Assembly: GCA_029861795.1 (NCBI GenBank)
Contig: JAOTYS010000301.1
Coordinates: 1 to 5,878, forward strand
Length of the DNA: 5,878 bases
Direction of reading: 5' to 3'
From: Gammaproteobacteria bacterium
Lineage (GTDB): Bacteria > Pseudomonadota > Gammaproteobacteria > Arenicellales > JAOTYS01
Shown: piece by piece, positions 1 to 5,878 of the stretch
How positions within the stretch are numbered: the stretch's first letter is position 1
Layout: each line of letters opens with the position of its first letter
Program-made: the position numbers and the translations under genes
The notes under the pieces: generated by a model
Told to the model about the DNA's origin: nothing
The model's input: the letters and a program-made list of their open reading frames with translations, nothing else
Database searches by the model: none

Positions 1-2350
<2,350 letters not shown>

Positions 2351-2359
<9 letters not shown>

Positions 2360-2379
2360 ATGTATTAAACCTCTATAAT
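2351..2379 (+). promoter_or_regulatory. Sigma70-type promoter for lptD-surA
   Basis: A perfect -10 hexamer TATAAT (2374-2379) is preceded by TTGGTC (2351-2356), a 3-of-6 match to TTGACA including the key TTG, with the ideal 17-base spacer. Transcription would start near 2386, giving an lptD leader of about 46 bases to the TTG at 2432. The -35 element overlaps the first codons of amgK, so transcription of the two divergent units may interfere. The call rests on motif match and position only. Confidence 0.65.
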
Positions 2380-2400
2380 CCGTCTACAACAAAAATCATA
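2364..2400 (-). promoter_or_regulatory. Weak candidate promoter region for amgK-murU
   Basis: amgK needs a promoter in the short divergent region or inside lptD. Two candidates read on the minus strand. TATGAT (2400-2395) is a 5-of-6 -10 match that would start transcripts near 2388, but it has no recognisable -35. TTTAAT (2369-2364) with TTGTTG (2392-2387) at 17-base spacing would start transcripts almost on the TTG codon. Neither is convincing alone. Confidence 0.22.
2370..2374 (-). promoter_or_regulatory. Ribosome-binding site of amgK (AGAGG)
   Basis: Read on the minus strand, AGAGG sits 10 bases before the TTG at 2359. It is a one-mismatch version of GGAGG at a slightly long spacing, and is the only purine-rich match there, so it supports the TTG as the amgK start. 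It directly adjoins the lptD -10 box on the other strand. Confidence 0.45.
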
Positions 2401-2450
2401 CGGTTCGTACGACCTCTTAGGAGGCTCTACCTTGCCGTGCAAACCGTATG
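2397..2450 (+). promoter_or_regulatory. Inverted repeat / predicted mRNA hairpin enclosing the lptD start
   Basis: CATACGGTT (2397-2405) and AACCGTATG (2442-2450) are perfect 9-base inverted repeats. After one C-A mismatch (2406 with 2441) the stem continues for five pairs (2407-2411 with 2436-2440, one of them G-U). The 24-base loop (2412-2435) holds the AGGAGG ribosome-binding site and the TTG start codon. Inside the loop CCTC (2413-2416) can pair with GAGG of the ribosome-binding site (2421-2424) across TTAG. The pairing is seen directly in the sequence; a regulatory role is inference. As DNA, the repeat could instead be a protein-binding site. Confidence 0.5.
2419..2424 (+). promoter_or_regulatory. 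Ribosome-binding site of lptD (AGGAGG)
   Basis: AGGAGG is a perfect anti-16S match lying 7 bases before the TTG at 2432, the optimal spacing. It is the strongest ribosome-binding site in the window and the main reason to choose the TTG over the in-frame ATG at 2480. The ATG has only a moderate AAGGGA (2465-2470) nine bases upstream. Confidence 0.7.
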
Positions 2451-4756
2451 GGACCACACCTGACAAGGGACATGATTCTATGCGATTTCGCGGCTGCCGC
2501 CATCTGACATCCACAGTCTGGTTCATAAATCTAATGACAATGCGGCTTGCTGGGTTGGGACTTGTCCCACTGCTTGCCTGGCACCCTGCAGCACTTGCAG
2601 ACCCCGACTCCATAGTGTTCGCCGCCGAAGATTTGGGGATCTGCCCGCCGGAGGTGATGCCCGTGTCGAACTTCGACCCCGGTGTGAAGGTCGATCGAGA
2701 CGCGTTGGCAATTGAACTCGAAGCGGACGAGATCGAATCGCCCGATAAGGACACCGTAATTCTGCGGGGCAACGCTGAGTATCAGCGGGGAGTCGAAGCG
2801 CTCACCGCGGATCAATTGATCTATAACAAGGCAGCAGACGAAGTGCAAGCGGTGGGAGATGTGGTGTTTACCAGTCCGTTTGGTGATGTGGTCGAAACCA
2901 AGGACATGGATTTCCAGGTGCAGACCCGCATCGGCGAGGCAGGGCAGTCGAGCTACAAGGTCGCCGATCGCGACCGTTATCCTGAGGATCCCGGGCAAGT
3001 ATATGTCGGTGCCCGGGGCACGGCTGATCGAATATTTTTCGAGGGTCACGATCTGGTGCGATTAGAGGGGGCGAGGTACACCACCTGTGCGGAGGGACAG
3101 GACGATGTGTTTCTTACTGCAAAGGAAATTACATTGGATAATTCGGTGGGTGTGGGTATCGCCAAGCACGTCAAGATCAGGTTCATGGACGTGCCGGTGT
3201 TCTATTGGCCGCGGCTGAGCTTCCCTCTTAATGACGAACGACGCACAGGTTGGTTGTCGCCGGGCTTTGGCACCCAGGACGGCAGTGGTTTCATACTGGA
3301 AGTGCCCTACTACTGGAACATCGCACCGAACCAGGATGCCACCACCACGCCACGTCTGTTAACAAAGCGTGGGATTCAACTGACAGGGGAGTATCGCTAC
3401 TTGGGAGAGAGTTATGAGGGCATAGCCCGCGGCGAGTTTCTCCCGAATGACCGGGAGTTTGACGACGAAAACAGGGGGGCTGCGGTTTTTGAGCATCTAC
3501 AGGATTTCGGCACACGGTGGTTCACTGATGCGAACTTGCAGTGGGTGTCCGACGATGAATACCTGGAAGATTTCAAAAACAATCTTAATTTGACTAGTGC
3601 GACCGTTTTGCCCCGTATCGCACGAGCTTTGTACAGTGGAGATGTTTGGAGATTCAGTGGAAGACTTCAGGATTTTCAGACCATTGATCCGGATATTCCC
3701 AGGTCTAGCCGACCTTACAAAAGTTTACCGGACCTCAATCTCACCGCAGAAATCACCGATGGGCCCTTTGGCACAGAGTATGGCTGGATTAACGATTTTA
3801 CCAACTTCGTGCGTGACGAGGCGCTGGAGGGCTCACGACTGAATACCACTCCGTACATTAGTTTCCCAATGAGGCGTCTCTATGGATTTGTTACACCTAA
3901 GTTCTCAGCGCGGTATACCGCATATGATCTTGACAACGTTGAGCAGGGGCAGCCCGACTCGCCGTCGCAGACCGTACCCATCTTCAGCTTAGATAGCGGT
4001 CTATTTTTCGAACGCGCGGCAAGATACCGTGGCCGACCATTTATCCAAACGTTGGAGCCTCGGCTTTTCTACGTATTTATTCCCGAGGAGGATCAGGACG
4101 ATTTCCCCAATTTTGATACTGGACAAGTCCCCTTTAATAACCTAAGCAACATTTTTCGAGAGAATCGGTTTTTTGGCGGTGACCGTGTTGGTGACACCAA
4201 CCAAGTTACTTTGGGCCTGCAAAGCCGTCTCATCGACGTGGCGGACGGCAGCGAATGGTTTTTCGGTCAACTCGGTCAGATCTTTTTCCTGGAAGACCCC
4301 GAAGTCCAGCTCACCGGCCAGCCGGATATTCAGCCCACGTCGGATACCCTTGGCGCGGTCACTTGGCGGTTGACTGACAAGTGGGGACTGAATGGATTAT
4401 TCCAGTGGGACACGGAGGAAAGCGAACTTCGCACATTTAGTTTGGACGTTGACTTTGAAGATGGTATTCGCAGATTCTTCGAGTTCAGATATAGATTTAG
4501 TCGGGATCGCACCGAAGAGGTTGATCTAGCATTGAAATGGCCGTTGGCGCGGCGTTGGCAGCTATGGTTTGATCAGAGATATTCTTTGGAGGAAAATCAA
4601 AACTTAGCTACCACCATTGGGGTGGGTTATGACGGGTGTTGTTGGGCGATACGTACAACATTGCAGCGCCGCATAGATAACCAGGAAGAATTTCGCAATG
4701 CAATATTTGTAGAATTCGAGCTGAACGGATTGGGCAAGATTACGTCAGGATTATGA
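2432..4756 (+). CDS. lptD: LPS-assembly protein LptD (outer-membrane LPS translocon)
   Basis: LptD, plugged by the lipoprotein LptE, forms the outer-membrane beta-barrel that receives lipopolysaccharide from the LptA bridge and inserts it into the outer leaflet. The 774-residue protein (E. coli about 784) has, in order, a signal peptide with hydrophobic core about 38-50 and a likely cut after ALA (56), an OstA/LptA-like periplasmic jellyroll about 90-245 (for example DTVILRGNAEYQRG), and a barrel about 250-774. The barrel carries the hallmark block VPVFYWPRLSFPLNDERRTGWLSPGFG (254-280) and VPYYWNIAPNQDATTTPRL (291-309). Four conserved cysteines are present: Cys71, Cys219 and the pair Cys736-Cys737, matching the set that forms the two essential non-consecutive disulfides in E. 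coli. TTG at 2432 has the best ribosome-binding site but gives a long 56-residue leader. ATG at 2480 gives a 40-residue leader and is a real alternative. TGA overlaps the surA ATG by four bases. Confidence 0.95.
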   Translation: MPCKPYGTTPDKGHDSMRFRGCRHLTSTVWFINLMTMRLAGLGLVPLLAWHPAALADPDSIVFAAEDLGICPPEVMPVSNFDPGVKVDRDALAIELEADEIESPDKDTVILRGNAEYQRGVEALTADQLIYNKAADEVQAVGDVVFTSPFGDVVETKDMDFQVQTRIGEAGQSSYKVADRDRYPEDPGQVYVGARGTADRIFFEGHDLVRLEGARYTTCAEGQDDVFLTAKEITLDNSVGVGIAKHVKIRFMDVPVFYWPRLSFPLNDERRTGWLSPGFGTQDGSGFILEVPYYWNIAPNQDATTTPRLLTKRGIQLTGEYRYLGESYEGIARGEFLPNDREFDDENRGAAVFEHLQDFGTRWFTDANLQWVSDDEYLEDFKNNLNLTSATVLPRIARALYSGDVWRFSGRLQDFQTIDPDIPRSSRPYKSLPDLNLTAEITDGPFGTEYGWINDFTNFVRDEALEGSRLNTTPYISFPMRRLYGFVTPKFSARYTAYDLDNVEQGQPDSPSQTVPIFSLDSGLFFERAARYRGRPFIQTLEPRLFYVFIPEEDQDDFPNFDTGQVPFNNLSNIFRENRFFGGDRVGDTNQVTLGLQSRLIDVADGSEWFFGQLGQIFFLEDPEVQLTGQPDIQPTSDTLGAVTWRLTDKWGLNGLFQWDTEESELRTFSLDVDFEDGIRRFFEFRYRFSRDRTEEVDLALKWPLARRWQLWFDQRYSLEENQNLATTIGVGYDGCCWAIRTTLQRRIDNQEEFRNAIFVEFELNGLGKITSGL

Positions 4757-5878
4757 GCATTCAGTATCAACACTGCAGGGGCTATTTGAAGATTATAGCT
4801 TCAAAGCGTTTTGTGTTGATCATTGGTTTTTCCCTTATCGCAAGCTTGGCGGGGGTGATGGCCACAGCACAAGTTGCTCACAGCGCAAATACCCAGGACA
4901 TTGACCGGATCCTGGTCACTGTTAACGACGATGTCATTACCCTAAGTGAGTTTCAAATGGAGCTAGATAACATCGTTAGAGAGCTCAGAGCACGAGAAGC
5001 CGAACTGCCGCGCGACGATATTCTGCGGCGTCAGGCGCTTGAGCGCATGATTATTGAGCGAATTCAAATCCAGTTTGCGGCGCGTGCTGGGATAGAGGTG
5101 GATGAAGAGCTTGTAGATCGAGCAGTGGGAGATCTAGCCCGACAGAATAACCTTTCCGTGGAACAGCTAAAGAGAGTGATCGCACGGGACGGAATCAATT
5201 TCACCTATTTTCGAGAAAATCTGCAGAAACAGCTGACGATTAGGCAATTAGTGGATCGTGAAATTGACAACCGTGTGACAGTGACTGATCAGGAAATAGA
5301 GAATTTCCTTACTACGGAGGGCGAAGCGGGTGCTCTGGATGAGGAGTACGATGTTTCTCATATACTGGTGTCGATCCCTGAGTCTCCCTCTGCCGACGAT
5401 GTAGATGGTGCTCAACGCCGGGCAGAGGAGGCTTTAGATCAGCTCGAAAGTGGTGTCCCCTTCGAGCAGATTGCCGCTGAGTTTTCCGATAGCCAAGACG
5501 CCTTATCGGGAGGCCGTTTGGGTTGGAAAAAAGGCGGGCAGTTGCCAGCGCTATTTGTCACCGCGATCCGAGAAATGCAGCCCGGTGAGGTCAGCGAGTT
5601 ACTGCGCAGCCCGAATGGGTTCCACATACTGAAGCTGAACCAATTACGTGGTGGGGCCGAGCACATGACCGAGCAGACTCATCTGCGGCACATTCTCATT
5701 CAGCCCGAAGGCCTGCTCTCCGAACAAGAGGCGCAAAACCGGCTCAATCAGTTGCGTGATCGGATACAAAACGGAGAAGATTTCGCTGTTCTCGCCCAGG
5801 CGCACTCTGACGATGCGATGACAAGCAGTAATGGTGGTGATCTCGGTTGGATTGCGTCTGGCCAGACAGCGCCTCAGA
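4753..5878 (+). CDS. surA: Periplasmic chaperone / peptidyl-prolyl isomerase SurA (3'-partial)
   Basis: SurA is the periplasmic chaperone that escorts unfolded outer-membrane proteins to the BAM complex; LptD is one of its best-known clients. 375 codons are visible, open to the window edge (E. coli SurA is 428 residues). The order is a signal peptide with hydrophobic stretch about 20-37 (FVLIIGFSLIASLAGVMA) and a likely cut after Ala39 or Ala45, then the SurA N-terminal chaperone domain about 48-185 (DRILVTVNDDVITLSEF, RQALERMIIERIQIQFA). Parvulin domain 1 spans about 198-300 (VSHILVSIPE, FSDSQDALSGGRLGWKKGGQLP, GFHILKLNQLRG). Parvulin domain 2 begins about 308 (THLRHILI, SSNGGDLGWIASGQ) and is cut. 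ATG at 4753 overlaps the lptD stop as ATGA, with AGGA only 2 bases before it, so coupling is likely. A TTG at 4786 with AGGGG (4777-4781) 4 bases upstream would give a shorter signal peptide. pdxA would be the usual next gene beyond the window. Confidence 0.94.
   Translation, partial: MSIQYQHCRGYLKIIASKRFVLIIGFSLIASLAGVMATAQVAHSANTQDIDRILVTVNDDVITLSEFQMELDNIVRELRAREAELPRDDILRRQALERMIIERIQIQFAARAGIEVDEELVDRAVGDLARQNNLSVEQLKRVIARDGINFTYFRENLQKQLTIRQLVDREIDNRVTVTDQEIENFLTTEGEAGALDEEYDVSHILVSIPESPSADDVDGAQRRAEEALDQLESGVPFEQIAAEFSDSQDALSGGRLGWKKGGQLPALFVTAIREMQPGEVSELLRSPNGFHILKLNQLRGGAEHMTEQTHLRHILIQPEGLLSEQEAQNRLNQLRDRIQNGEDFAVLAQAHSDDAMTSSNGGDLGWIASGQTAPQ

Noticed and set aside
2448..2507. 20-codon leader peptide starting at ATG 2448 in another frame
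   Set aside because: The nearest good ribosome-binding site is 23 bases away, and the peptide has no regulatory-looking codon run.
2531..3049. 172-codon open frame on the minus strand inside lptD
   Set aside because: It lies fully antisense to clearly coding lptD sequence, shows no recognisable protein family, and has no supporting ribosome-binding site.
5439..5666. Overlapping open frames on both strands near the end of the window
   Set aside because: The third frame encodes the SurA parvulin domain without interruption; the others are by-products.

Overview
The window reads as ordinary chromosomal DNA of a non-enteric gammaproteobacterium. The order murU-amgK, divergent from lptD-surA, is the arrangement known from Pseudomonas and relatives, and all five proteins resemble gammaproteobacterial versions. 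Base composition is moderate (slightly above half G+C by eye) and even across the window. There are no mobile elements, tRNA or rRNA genes, CRISPR arrays or foreign-looking islands. I cannot name the genus from sequence alone. Enterobacteria are unlikely, because they lack the AmgK/MurU route.

Layout: (1) bases 1-690, plus strand, lipB (octanoyltransferase for lipoate synthesis), cut at its 5' end by the window edge. (2) bases 687-2359, minus strand, a two-gene unit amgK then murU, overlapping by 13 bases. These are the sugar kinase and uridylyltransferase of the MurNAc recycling shunt. lipB and murU converge tail to tail, and their stop codons share the palindrome TTAA. (3) bases 2360-2431, a 72-base divergent intergenic region. 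It holds a good sigma70-type promoter for lptD, a perfect AGGAGG ribosome-binding site, and a long imperfect inverted repeat that places the lptD ribosome-binding site and TTG start in its loop. (4) bases 2432-5878, plus strand, lptD and then surA, overlapping by ATGA. surA runs off the 3' end of the window.

Functional theme: apart from lipB, the genes build the cell envelope. AmgK and MurU turn recycled N-acetylmuramic acid into UDP-MurNAc for peptidoglycan. LptD is the outer-membrane channel that inserts lipopolysaccharide. SurA is the periplasmic chaperone that delivers beta-barrel proteins, including LptD itself, to the outer membrane. Co-translation of lptD and surA fits that client-chaperone relation.

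I found no undescribed multi-gene system. The most interesting non-coding signal is the predicted hairpin around the lptD translation start. Other points of note are the three non-ATG starts, the tight gene overlaps, and the absence of lipA beside lipB on its 3' side.
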